From the NCBI RefSeq assembly GCF_047495875.1, contig NC_092497.1, forward strand, positions 33,797,375 through 33,861,374: 64,000 nt of DNA. Reading direction: 5' to 3'. The notes under the pieces were generated by a model that was given only the letters and a program-made list of their open reading frames with translations, made no database searches and was not told the DNA's origin. The DNA is from Pithys albifrons albifrons. Taxonomy: Eukaryota > Chordata > Aves > Passeriformes > Thamnophilidae. How positions within the stretch are numbered: the stretch's first letter is position 1; every line of letters begins with the position of its first letter. Both the position numbers and the translations under genes were made by a program. Positions 37,657 to 48,542 of this stretch are shown here, piece by piece.

Positions 37657-39090
37657 TGTCCTGGTTTAAAGAAAGCCAAAGTGTTTACCAAGACCAGAGG
37701 AAGGCATTCCTCATCAATAACCATGTCAGCCCTTATTAAATTTAAAAGAACTTTAGTTAGGAAATGTATATAAGAAGGATAACTGTTCTTAACTACTATA
37801 TGTATATGTAGATATACATATAACTGTAAACACACCAGGGAAAACTACTCCCCAAGCACCAAGAAAACAATCCCCAAAAAGCCTGTAATTTCCTCCTGGT
37901 ACAATTATATTTATGGTCAGTGGCAGTGTTGCGCCTCAGCTGGCCATGAGGTGGGCTCTGAGTCTTTTTCCAGCAAGACAGAGACGAGATGGGGGTTGTA
38001 TGACTCACGTGGGGACAGAATGAAGCCTTTCCCTTGGGGAAGAGCACTCTCTCTTTGTCCTTTGTTCAAAGAAGGAAATGCTGTAAGGTGAGAAGTAGTG
38101 GTAGTTCCCAGAAATCTCCTTGCAGTCCAAGTCAGTCCCCAGGAAAAAGTCTGCAATGTATCCTGAAGAAGCTGCAACCCTCCTCTCTCTCCTCTCTCCC
38201 TCCCTCTCTCTCTTTCAAGCTCAGGGTGCCCAGAGATGGAGAGGCAGGGAAGGCAAAGAGCAGAGGCAGAAGTTCTCCCAGCTTAGCAAACAGTGGCTTC
38301 CAGTCCCTGCAGCTGCCCAAAAAGAAGTGAAGCAGCACACAGGAAAAGCCTCTCCCCCTCCCAGGTGCTGGGGATCTGTTCCTCACCTCCACCCCACCAT
38401 TAAGTTGGAATCTAAAGTGATCATCCACACCTTTGTTCTTGGTCCTGGCACTTTAATTCCCAAAACCTTTGTGCTGGTAGGAAGAGAAAAATTCCCTGAA
38501 GGACCCCTCCCAACACCACCTTTCTTTGTTTGAACCTTGTTTTGGTTTAGCTTGGAAAAGTGTTGAGAAAAGGGAGGGAAAAAACCTGCAAGATTTAAAC
38601 TTAAACTAGTTATATATATTTATACAGAAAAGAGAAAATTAAAATAACACTACAATATAACACACACACACAAGTTAAATATAACAACAATCTTCTACTT
38701 CTTACTGATAACAGATCCCAAGACTCCAGATCCACAAAGCACCCCAAAAGACATCCAGCAAGAAAGAGAGAGAAATAACAATAAAATGTTTACTTCTCTG
38801 ACTTCAAACAAAATGCGAAGTAGCAGTGGGCAGCAGCCAAGGCCCATTTCAGCAAGGCAGCAGCTGCATGCCTTGCCTCTACCTCAGCCATGATGGGAAC
38901 TGAGAGAACACCTCTTACTCTACTGTATTTATATCCCATTTTGCTTAATCTGGCATGAAATAGTTCTTTAGTTGCTTACGTCAAGTGACATTTGTCTCTT
39001 TCAATCTACGTAAGACTGTCTGCTAAACTGAGGCCTACTAAAGTGAGGCCTACCAAAAAGTCTGACTAAAACTACCACAAACCTTTAACA
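37657..39090 (-). mobile_element. solo LTR (family 2), interrupted
   Basis: Drawn as TGTCCTGGTTTAAAG...CCTTTAACA with exact 5-bp TSD acatc (37652-37656 and 39091-39095). It aligns along its length with 53153-54085. A family 1 LTR is inserted seven bases from the right end: sequence runs to aacct at 38537 and resumes at 39085. Minus orientation is inferred from a TATA-like ATAAATATAA on the minus strand near 37905. Confidence 0.92.
38538..39079 (-). mobile_element. solo LTR (family 1), nested
   Basis: 542 bp, minus-strand TGTGGTAGTTTTAG to CCAAAACA, with exact 5-bp TSD aacct (38533-38537 and 39080-39084). TATA box GGGATATAAATAC on the minus strand. Lies inside the family 2 LTR and faces a plus-strand relative 42 bp away. 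Confidence 0.93.
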
Positions 39091-39588
39091 ACATCACATT
39101 AACTGGATGCTGGAATGAGGATGTAGTAGTTCTGGCCTTAGTTTTAGTTAGGCCTTGATTAGACCTTGATTTTAGTAGGCCCAGATAATGTTACGTAGAT
39201 TAGAATGGATCTGACTTAAGCAACTAAAGAGATATTTCATATCATCTGACATCAAAACTGATATAAAAACAAGTGAGGGAGGTGTCTGGAGTTCTTTCCT
39301 CCATGGCTACTTGACTGGAAAGGATGTGTGTCTTGATCTAGGCAGCCAGGCCTCACTGCTGCTCATTGCTACTCTGCAACTGTGTTTTAGTTCAGGAAGT
39401 AAACATTTCTTTTTGTATTGTTGATTTTTTATCCTCTCTTGCTGTATATCTCTTGGGAGGCATCTTTTGGGGTGTTTTGTGGGTGTGGGTGGTGAAATCT
39501 ATATTATTGGTTGGGTAATTTGGTGTAGAGTTGTTTGTTTGTTTTTCCTCCTTTGTATATATTGCATTGGGCTTTTAATTTTCTCTCT

Positions 39589-40118
39589 TGTCGCAGGTTT
39601 GGCTTAGCTTCTTACCAAACCTGGACTGCCCTCTCTCTTTCCTCTGAGTCCTCGTAGCAAAGGAAAAAGAACTGAAAAAAAAAATGAAAAGAGAAGAACT
39701 CAAAAGAAACTGAACTGAATTTAAAAGAAATTATATTTTCCTGACATTTGCAAACACATATATACTATGTGTACACACCACGTAGGACCCCACCCCCAGG
39801 GAAAAGGGAAAAAGGGGAAAAAACAAACCAAACAACTTGTTAACCAGAAAAGAGGAAGAAACAAAACTAAACCTAAATAAATGAAGAGACATATGCAATT
39901 AAAGGAGAACAAGCATGGAATGATCTCACCCACGTTCCAGGCCAGGAACACCACAAGAACTGAACAGACCATCCAGGCTTCTCTTACACCCAGCTCCCCA
40001 GAAGAAGGAAAACTAAACGCCTCCTCTGTTACGTGGAAAACACGTGTGGAATACTTGTGATGTCTGCTTCCTTAGTTACACCTAGTTACTGAGAAAGCCA
40101 TGGGTCAAAACTATTACA
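39589..40118 (-). repeat. 3' LTR of the provirus
   Basis: 530 bp; minus strand starts TGTAATAG and ends CCTGCGACA. Contains a 206-bp segment (39855-40060) missing from the other LTR. Confidence 0.93.
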
Positions 40119-40131
40119 TTCTCCACCCCTT
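40119..40131 (-). other. polypurine tract of the provirus
   Basis: Minus strand aaggggtggagaa directly abuts the 3' LTR, the expected place for the plus-strand primer. Confidence 0.85.
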
Positions 40132-40500
40132 ATTCTACACTGGTTTTTCCACACAATTCTTGTATTCTTGCATTTGGTTATATCTTGCGCATATATACAT
40201 ATATATATAGTTTATATGTGGTCTTCTGAGGCAGATATCTTGTCGTCAAGGATTAACACCAGCATTAATTCAGCTTGGGTCTTCCGACTTTTGGTTAAAG
40301 TCACAGTTCCAAGTTCAGGACTGGTTCACAGATAGGGCTGCCTTATCATTGGACATCATGGGATACCAGCATCAACTTTGTCTGAGTTTTTCTCATTCGG
40401 TGTCTGGTTTCCTGCAAGGCACAACTCAAAGCACATAATTAGTTTTTCCCCAAGGCTAAATTGCCTTGGGGCACACACTGGATTTTGTTATTCCTTCTCA
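40132..40500 (-). other. non-coding region between pol and polypurine tract
   Basis: About 370 bp downstream of the last pol stop codon (40501-40503). No env or dUTPase frame is evident. Confidence 0.7.
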
Positions 40501-41204
40501 TTACCTACCAGGTGTTTCTGAACCCTTGGGCAAAAACAATCCTATGAATGGGTTTGTCTTGGCCCGACGGAGGGGTAATCTAAACAGATTTCCTTAGCAT
40601 GCCTCTTAGGTGAACTGCTGGAACTTTGTCTCCATTTACCGTGTGGAGGGATTTTGCTTGGGCAGGACCAGCTCGATTGATGGCCTTGGCTAAATGCTTA
40701 TCCCAGTTTTTGAAAGTTCTTCTACCCAGTGCCTTCAAGGTTGTTTTTAATAGTTTATTGCACCTTTCAACTTTTCTAGCAGCAGATGCATGATATGGAA
40801 TGTGATATACTCATTCGATACCATGCTCCCGTGCCCAGGTGGCCACTAGATTGTTCTTGAAATGAGTCCCATTAGAATCATAGAATCATAGAATCGATTG
40901 GGTTGGAAAAGACCTCCAAGATCATCGAGTCCAACCCTTGGTCCAACTCTAATCCATTTACTATATCATGGCACCCAGCGCCACGTCCAATCTGTGTTTA
41001 AAAATCTCTAGGGATGGTGAATCCACCACCTCTCCGGGCAGCCCATTCCAATGCCTGATTACTCTCTGTGTAAAGAATTTTTTTTCTGATATCCAACTTA
41101 AATTTCCCCTGGCAGAGCTTAAGCCCGTGCCCCGTTGTCCTGTTGCTGAGTGCCTGAGAGAAGAGACCAGCCCCCACCTGGCTAGAACTTCCCTTCAGGT
41201 AGTT

Positions 41205-42071
41205 CTAGACAGTGATGAGGTCACCTCTGAGCCTCCTCTTCTCCAGACTAAACAACCCCAGCTCCCTCAGCCTCTCCCCATAGGGCTTGTGCTCCAGTCC
41301 CTTCACCAGCCTTGTTGCTCTTCTCTGGACTCGCTCCAGCACCTCAATATCCTTTCTGAACTGAGGGGCCCAGAACTGAACACAGTACTCAAGCTGTGGC
41401 CACACCAGCGCAGAGTACAGGGGAAGGATCACTTCCCTGGTCCTGCTGGTCACGCTATTTTTGATACAGGCCGGGATCCCATTGGCCTTCTTGGCCACCT
41501 GGGCACACTGTTGACTCATGTTGAGCTTCCTGTCAATTAGTACTCCAAGGTCCCTTTCTGCCTGGCTGCTCTCCAGCCACTCTGTGCCCAGCCTGTAGCA
41601 CTGCATGGGGTTGTTGTGGCCAAAGTGCAGGACCCGGCACTTGGCCTTGCTGAACTTCATCCCATTGGAATCAGCCCATCTTTCAAGTCTATCCAGATCC
41701 CTCTGCAGAGCCCTCCTGCCTTCCAGCAGGTCGACACTCCCTCCCAACTTGTTGTCATCACCAAATTTGCTGATGATGGACTCAATCCCCTCATCTAAAT
41801 CATCAATAAAGATGTTAAACAGCACTGGACCCAACACAGACCCCTGGGGAACACCACTGGTGACTGGCCGCCAGCTGGATGCAGCTCCATTCACCAGCAC
41901 TCTCTGGGCCTGACCCTCCAGCCAGCTCTTAATCCAGGAGAGGGTACACTTGTCCAGGCCATGGGCTACCAGCTTTTTCAGGAGTATATTATGGGAGACA
42001 GTATCAAAGGCCTTGCTGAAGTCCAGATAGACCACATCCACAGCCTTCCCCTCATCCACCAGGTGGGTCAC
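41205..42071 (-). pseudogene. CR1 ORF2, reverse transcriptase C-terminal part
   Basis: A 288-codon frame from the palm domain ([16 protein letters not shown]) through [14 protein letters not shown] and the FGDD site to the C-terminal [11 protein letters not shown] and [14 protein letters not shown]. It is the downstream side of the frameshift near 42083. Ala to Gly in the FADD box may reduce activity. Confidence 0.93.
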
Positions 42072-42844
42072 CTGATCGTAGAAAAGAGATCAGGTTGGTC
42101 AGACAGGACCTGCCCCTCCTAAACCCATGCTGGCTGGGTCTAATCCCTTGTCCACCCTGAAGGTGCTGTTTGATTGCACTCAGGATGAACTGCTCCATAA
42201 CCCTGCCAGGCACAGAGGTCAGGCTGACAGGTCTGTAGTTGCCAGGGTCCTGCTTGCAGCCCTTTTTGTGGATTGGGGTGACATTGGCCAACCTCCAATC
42301 ATCTGGGACCTCCCCAGAGAGCCAGGACTGTTGGAAGATGATGGAGAGCAGTTTGGCAAGCTCTTCTGCCAGCTCCCTCATCACCCTGGGATGGATCCCA
42401 TCTGGTCCCATAGACTTGTTAGGATCCAACTGGCTCAGTAAGTCGGTCACTATATCCTCCTGGAATACAGGAGGGGTATTCAGCTCCCTCTCCCTGTCCA
42501 CCAGCTCCAGAGGCCAGTTGTCTTGAGGGCCACCTGTCTTACTGGTGAAAACTGAGGCAAAGTAGGTGTTAAGTACCTCAGCCTTCTCCTCATCTTCCTT
42601 AACTGTTTTTCCCTCCAAGTCCAACAGAGAATGGAGGTTTTCCTTACCCCTCCTTTTGTTATTAATGTATTTATAAAAGGACTTTTTGTTATCCCTAACT
42701 GAAATAGCCAAATTTACTTCAAATTCCACTTTTCTTTCCCTAATTTTTTTCCTGCATGACCTAGCTTTATCTGTAAATTCTTCGTAAGTAGCCAACCCTT
42801 TTTTCCATAGTCTGTAAACTTTCTTTTTATCCCTGATTTCTTGC
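42052..42844 (-). pseudogene. CR1 ORF2, reverse transcriptase N-terminal part
   Basis: Encodes the pre-palm region (SVRDNKKSFYKYI, SMGPDGIHPRVMRELA, VTPIHKKG, NYRPVSLTSV) up to the frameshift. The open frame continues upstream to 42930 into retroviral sequence read in another frame, a junction artefact. Confidence 0.92.
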
Positions 42845-43230
42845 ATTATCTGACTCAATGCGATCTGGAGTGCTATGCCTGCACAGGACCTGTTTCTCAA
42901 GGCCCAAGATAGTATTGCGGGCCGTTGCATGTGGTACCGAATATGTCTTTAACCACCCAGTGGTCGCTTCAACCATGGTAAGCACATAGCACTTACCTTG
43001 GCTAGTCTGTGGCAGTGTGATGTAGTCAACTGCCAGGCCTCTCCGTATTTATACTTGTCTCATCGTCTACTATACCAGAGGGGCTTCAACCTTTTTGCCT
43101 GCTTAATGGCAGCACAGGTTTCACAATCGCGGATAACCTGGGAAATAATGTCTATGGTTACATCCATTTTTCGGTCTCGTGCCCATTTATAGTTTGCATC
43201 TCGGCCTTGGTGGCCTGAAGCATCATGAGC

Positions 43231-43776
43231 TCATCGAGCTAGGAACAATTCTCCTTTTTGCTGCCAATCGAGGTCTGCTTGTGACACCTCGATCTGTGCA
43301 GCTCGGTCTGCCTGTCTGTTATTATCATGTTCCTTATTAGCTCGACCTTTGGGCACATGGGCATCTACATGGCGGACTCTCACATTCAATTTCTTTACTT
43401 TGGCAGCAATGTTTTGCCAGAGATTTGCCGCCCAGATGGGTTTCTCTTTATGCCTCGAATTCATTTTCTTTCACCGGTCTAGCCATCCCCATAGACTATT
43501 CGCTATCATCCATGAGTCGGTGTACAAGTAGAGCTTTGGCCATCCTTCTCTTTCTGCAATGTCTAGGGCCAATTGGACAGCTTTGAGTTCTGCAAATTGG
43601 CTCGATTCGCCTTTCCCCTCAGTGGCTTCTGCCACCCGCTGGGTGGGACTCCACACAGCTGCTTTCCACTTACAGCTCTTCCCTACGATATGGCAAGAAC
43701 CATCAGTGAAAAGGGCATAGCGCGTCTTTTCATCTGGCAGCTGATTATATGGTGGAACTTCTTCAGCTCGACTCAC
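43231..43776 (-). pseudogene. ERV RNase H remnant
   Basis: Two adjacent frames (43471-43776 and 43231-43464) carry RNase H features: TDGSC (first Asp), SSQFAELKAV (Glu), YTDSWMIANSL (Asp) and a final Asp in NRQADRAAQ. A break near 43467 separates them. SSQFAELKAVQLAL resembles ERVL-type RNase H. Confidence 0.88.
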
Positions 43777-43908
43777 TGACTCTTCCTCTTCTTCATCTGC
43801 CAGGCTGAAGTTCTCACCTTCAGGCCAATTGGTTATGATTTCTAATATCTCAGGGCAATTTGAGCTCTCAAGTCAAACACGTCGTGTAATCAAAGCAATC
43901 TACTTGCT

Positions 43909-44775
43909 TTACGTGGCATCGGTGGCATGATGTGTAGAGGGCACTTTCTTTTTAAACATCCAGCTTAACACCGGTAGTCGAGGTGCCAGGAAAAGCTGTG
44001 CTTCAGTACCAATTACCTCTGAGGCCGCTCGTATGCCTTCATATGCTGCTAGGATTTCCTTCTCCATAGGGGTGTAATTGGCCTCAGAGCCTTTGTAGCT
44101 TGGGCTCCAGAAACCAAATGGTCGCCCTCGTGTTTCGCCAGGCACTTTTTGCCAGAGGCTCCAGGAAGGACTTTTATCCTCAGCTGTAGAGTAAAGTACA
44201 TTTTTTACATCTGATCCTGTTCTGACAGGTCCCAGAGCCACGGCATGTGCAATTTCTTGCTTGATCTGCTTGAAAGCCTGTTGTTGTTTAGGACCGCACT
44301 GGAAACTGTTCTTTTTACGGGTCACAAAATAGAGAGGGCTCACAATCTGGCTGTACTCGGGAATGTGCATTTGCCAGAAGCCTATGGCTCCCAAAAAAGC
44401 TTGAGTCTCTTTCTTGTTAGTCGGTGGAGCCATTGCTACAATCTTATTGATGACGTCGGTTGGAATCTGGCGATGTCCATCTTGCCATTTTACCTCTAGG
44501 AACTGAATCTCTCTGGCAGGTCCTTTGACCTTGCTCTTTTTGATGGCAAAACCAGCTTTGAGGAGAATCTGAATAATCTTTTGCCCTTTTTCAAAGACTT
44601 CTTCTGCTGTATTTCCCCATACAATGACATCATCGATATACTGGATGTGTTCTGGGGCCTCACCCTTCTCTAATGTGGCCCATGACAGATGGTAGGACTG
44701 TGTTTCCACCCCTGGGGCAGTCAGTTCCAGGTGTACTGCACGCCCCTCCAGGTGAAAGTAAACTGCGGCCTGCAC
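43909..44775 (-). pseudogene. ERV reverse transcriptase, C-terminal part and connection
   Basis: Contains the catalytic YIDDVIVWGN, the QFLEVKWQ-type segment and TQAFLGAIGFW, followed by the connection domain (YTPMEKEILAAYEGI). It is out of frame with the upstream RT part. About 130 bp without an open frame separate it from RNase H. Confidence 0.9.
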
Positions 44776-45323
44776 TCTGCTGCCAAGGGAATGGAGAAGA
44801 ACGCATTAGCAATGTCAGTAGTGGTGTGCCACTTTGCTGCTTTGGACTCCAGCTCATACTGGAGCTCCAACATATCTGGCACAGCAGCACTCAATGGTGG
44901 CGTAACTTCATTTAAGCCACGATAGTCTACAGTCAGTCTCCATTCTTCATCTGATTTACGTACAGGCCAGATAAGGCTATTGAAGGGTGAGTGTGTTCTG
45001 CTGACCACTCCTTGACTTTCCAGCTTCCTGATCATCTTGTGGATGGGGATCACAGCATCTCTGTTCATACAATACTGTTGCCTATGTACAGTTGCAGTGG
45101 CCATCGGTACTTCTTGATCTTTGACTCGGAGTAATTCCACAGCAGAAGGGTCTTCTGAGAGGCCAGGAAGAGCAGACAACTGTTTGGACTTCTCTCCAAT
45201 CACTGTGGCTACACCAAAAGCCCATTGGTACCCCTTTGGTCCTTGAAGTATCCCCTTTCTAAATAGTCCATGCCAAGAATGCAAGGGGCTTCTGGCCCTG
45301 TCACAATGGAATGCTTTTCCCAT
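44721..45323 (-). pseudogene. ERV reverse transcriptase, N-terminal part
   Basis: Contains IRKLESQGVVSRTHSPFNS, WPVRKSDEEWRLTVDYRGLN and the first catalytic Asp in TTDIANAFFSIPL. The frame ends near 44721, and the YIDD half follows in another frame. Confidence 0.92.
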
Positions 45324-45508
45324 TGGTCTCCTGTCAAACTCATGTCGGCCTCTACTACTGATAAGTCTTGAGACCCTCTGGTTACTCTAGAAATAGAAAC
45401 AGTCTCTGTACTCTTATGTTCCGATGGCATTAATGTACATTGGGCACCAGTATCTACCAAAACTTGGTATTTCTGAGGATCCGATGTGCCAGGCCATCGA
45501 ACCCACAC
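45209..45508 (-). pseudogene. ERV protease remnant
   Basis: Retropepsin-like frame with the active-site motif VLVDTGAQCTLMP and a downstream CILGMDYL resembling the conserved ILG segment. Lies just upstream of RT, partly overlapping it in a different frame. Confidence 0.85.
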
Positions 45509-45884
45509 AGCCCAATAAACCCGATTGTCATCCTGGTCCCTCTCCTCCTCCTGGCAGGAGGCAGGGCCCCTCTATTGTTGCTCCTGGTCGGAGTATTCTC
45601 CATCTGACTTGAGCAATGTTCTGTCAGAGGCTCCTCCATCAGAGCTGAGGGAGTTGCTTCTTTTTCGTCTCGAAGATTAATGTTTCTTTTCCAGAGTCTT
45701 TGCCTCAACTATGTGGACAGCTTTCTTACCAGCTAATTTCTGTTTTAATTCTTGCAATCGGGCTTCAAGTTTAGAGGTGGGTTCACCATGCCATTTCTTC
45801 ATGTTTTCCCCTAGTTTAGTAGAGCAGTCCACAAGACACTACGCTCACTCTGTGTCTTACTCCTGGGGCTTCCAGTTTTCCCAC

Positions 45885-45950
45885 GTGCCGCATGAGGTGA
45901 CCGAGAACGAGAACGGGAACGAGAATGAGAACGAGAACTAGAATGAGACC
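45885..45950 (-). other. Arg/Ser dipeptide segment of gag
   Basis: The minus strand encodes alternating Ser and Arg (SRSHSRSRSRS), seen on the plus strand as repeats of gaacga/gaatga. It sits where a nucleocapsid would be expected. Confidence 0.8.
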
Positions 45951-46734
45951 CTTCTTTGCAACCCTTATTATCATTGCTTTTAGGGTCTTCTTCGTACTCA
46001 GAGCGTTCAGTACTTCTCTCTACCCCTTCCTCACTGTAGATGGGACGACACCAGAGTTTGGAGAGGTTTCCTATGGTTTCCGATATTCTCTGTATCTATT
46101 GACACATTATATCCACTTCTACCTCATTCGCGCTCGGAATATATCCGGATATCATACCAAACATGTAGGGTGTAGGGGCACCTTTCATCACCTTATCCCA
46201 CATTGACTGTGTGCATATAACCTGCTCTGGGACGAAGATGTCATAATAATTTGGGTCAGAAAATATGATCTCTAGCATGGCCAATTCCCGCAGATACTGG
46301 ATGCCTTCTTCTGGGGTGTTCCACTTTCTTGGAGCACTCATTAGATGCTCCTTCAGTGGGTATCTTTCCCTCACAGCACGGAGGATTTGGATCTAGAGAC
46401 TGCATGCCGTCTCCTCCTTTCTCATTTCCTGTTCTATTTTACGATCTCAGGCCAGAGATCCCAATTGTTGAGCTTCGTGTCCCTCCAGGATATGACCTCT
46501 AGCCCCACTGTCCCAACATTACACCAGCCAGGTGAGGATTCGTTCATCCGGCATCCGACTGTAATTCCTTTGTATATTTTGAATCTCCTTTGGGGTCAGT
46601 GATCGTGTAATTTCACTTTCCTTCATTATTTCCTGTCCATCTCTTCCACGTATAATTCTCTCCACTTGTGTTTTCACTCTTCCACTTTTCCGTGGAACAT
46701 CTCTTTACCTCCTTTCTGGCCCTCTCACGTGACG

Positions 46735-46885
46735 GTGGGGACTGTTCACACCCTGAGGACGAGCTTTGATGCTGTTCACTCTTGGGAAGTGGGCTTCTAA
46801 GTCGTCCATGCCGCGGAGAGGAACTTCTACCTTGTTCAAGCCGTGGGGAGAGACTCCTGGCTCATTCACGCCGTGGAGGGAGTGT
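46735..46885 (-). repeat. about 30-bp tandem repeats in gag
   Basis: About five imperfect units, each with a core like ttca-cgccgtgg/ttcaagccgtgg, spaced about 30 bp, encoding a decapeptide-like repeat. One unit contains a stop in the presumed gag frame. Confidence 0.7.
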
Positions 46886-48106
46886 ATAATCTTTAAGATG
46901 CTGGGACAAGGGCCTTCCCCAATCATCTATTCCCACAAATGTGGGCCTGGTGTGGAGAGATGGACTCACACCTCCAAGTGAGGGTTGCGTCTGGAGAGGT
47001 GGAGATGGTTCTTCCTCAGGCTGACGGATACGTGTTGACTTCCTCGTTTCCTCTTCTGGGAACTTGCATCTGTATCCTGAGTACGACTCCTCGAGTGCCA
47101 CCTCTCTGATCTCTTTTAGGCGCTCTGCCAGTCCCGTTGGGTGTGTCCCATCTCCTGTGACCACTCTTTCCTCTCTAGCAGTTGCTCCTTCATCTGCTTC
47201 TTCTTCTTCTTCCTTTTCTTCTTCACGTTCCACTTGCGGGGGTGGCTCTGTAAGTTTAATGGTCTCCTTCGTCCACGCCTTTTTCTTCTTTACTGGGGCA
47301 ACAGTGATCCTCGGTGTTGTGGCTTGAGTTTCCACAGAGCGAACAAGAGCTGTGTCGGTTTCAGGTTGTGTCTGAGTCTCAGTAACAACAGTGGTCTCAT
47401 GCTGCGTTTGGACTCTGTCTCCAGTGGATAGGATGGGAACATCACTAGTTGTAGTAAGGACAGCATTGTCTTCCTGGTTTGTAGTTTGAGTCCCAGTTTT
47501 AGAGGCAGCATTATCTTCCTGCTGTATTTGGGCTTTGTCTCCAGTGGATAGGACAGGGGCATCATGGGTCCTGGACGGTATATTTTCACTTCCAGTTTTG
47601 GCCTCAACCCTTTGGGAGTGGCCCATGGCCAATCGATAAACACTCGCCAGGCCCCAAGACTAAACGGTGTCTCGCGTATATGGGTCCTCGTAGGCAAAAC
47701 ACCCTTCTAATAAATGGCGGGCCAGCTCACTAGGATCGCACACTTTTTTTGGCGTGAGCTTCCAATTAATGGGAAGTGCCAAACGCCTTAGCGCTATACC
47801 AAAATCCAGCCAGGCCCCATCCCACCCAGGGACTGGCCTGTTCAAAGCCCCTTCCAAAGATCCAGCAAGTCCCCTCAAGGCATGGCCTTTCTTAGATCTC
47901 AAACAGGAAAAGCAACAAGACACCACCATTCCTCCGGTTCTAAACAACAGTTTCATTATTTCCATAAATACTAATGCTGTCACAACACAATTAAAATAAT
48001 AACTGGAACTGATTGTCACAATAGGAATCCCCTTTAACAGGCTGTTAATGTCACATTTTAACAGGCTTTTAAGGTCACATTGTACACAGGCCTTTAATGT
48101 CACCAT

Positions 48107-48519
48107 TTAGTAGAGATTCACATGTGTGACATTCAACATCTGAACCTGGACGCTTCCTTATTGGCATTCTCAAAACAGGAACCAGTATTGCCAGCATTAG
48201 TATGTCAAAGGGCAGAATGACTCTTAAGAGGAGGCCTTTCACCATAAGGGGCCATGGTGCTATGCCACCTTCGAGGTCATGGTTAGAGCAACCTCTTCTG
48301 GTACCTCTCAGGTAGTTGCTCAAATACGTGGACACCACTCTATTCATTATTTACTTTGTTCTGACTGCTCTGTTCCTAAACAGAGACCTTGTTCATATCA
48401 ACAAGGTACTCTTGGCTGCCTTCCCGGTGTTTGTTTTGTAAACACAACTTCAGTTGGCAGTTCTCCTGGACACTGTTCTATAAACAATAGATTATTTACA
48501 CAACAAACCAAGGTCATAT
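48107..48519 (-). other. proviral leader between primer-binding site and gag
   Basis: About 410 bp without a convincing coding frame; the expected untranslated leader and packaging region. Confidence 0.6.
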
Positions 48520-48537
48520 ATCCCAGCGGTGCCTCCA
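48520..48537 (-). other. primer-binding site, tRNA-Thr
   Basis: The minus strand reads TGGAGGCACCGCTGGGAT, five bases inside the 5' LTR. It is complementary to the 3' end of vertebrate tRNA-Thr (AGT type, ...CCCAGCGGTGCCT plus CCA) as I recall it. Confidence 0.8.
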
Positions 48538-48542
48538 ATTAG

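Larger units (their letters stand above)
40874..42844 (-). mobile_element. CR1 LINE, 5'-truncated, inside integrase
   Basis: 1.97 kb on the minus strand with intact 3' end (drawn as agaatcatagaatcatagaa). Encodes most of the CR1 reverse transcriptase: [23 protein letters not shown] and [10 protein letters not shown] are typical. A one-base insertion in a T run near 42082-42085 shifts the frame. The usual FADD catalytic motif reads FGDD here. The endonuclease half is absent. Both junctions share att, or catt, at 40870-40873 and 42844-42847, a very short TSD or microhomology. The youngest-looking CR1 in the window. Confidence 0.96.
40501..43230 (-). pseudogene. ERV integrase remnant, split by CR1
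   Basis: Outside the CR1 (40874-42844), the minus strand encodes an HHCC-type zinc-binding segment (HDASGHQGRD, CETC near 43110-43230). The start of the catalytic core follows: VDYITLP, then IESDN just before the CR1. After the CR1 it resumes with GTHFKNN, PYHASAA and a C-terminal tail ending near 40501. The insertion separates the second catalytic Asp from the rest of the DNG motif. An in-frame stop also lies in the part after the CR1. Not functional. Confidence 0.9.
45710..48106 (-). pseudogene. ERV gag remnants
   Basis: Several minus-strand frames appear in gag order. An N-terminal part lies at 47660-48106 (LTPKKVCDPSELARHLLEG). A Thr/Glu/Pro-rich part (46862-47632) holds an imperfect repeat (LSTGD twice) and an acidic run. 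A part with about 30-bp tandem repeats follows (46735-46885). Capsid-like segments come next (SLTPKEIQNIQRNYSRMP near 46580; MSAPRKWNTPEEGIQYL near 46310). An Arg/Ser-rich tail is at about 45885-45950. I see no CCHC zinc knuckle. Frameshifts and stops separate the pieces. Confidence 0.8.
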
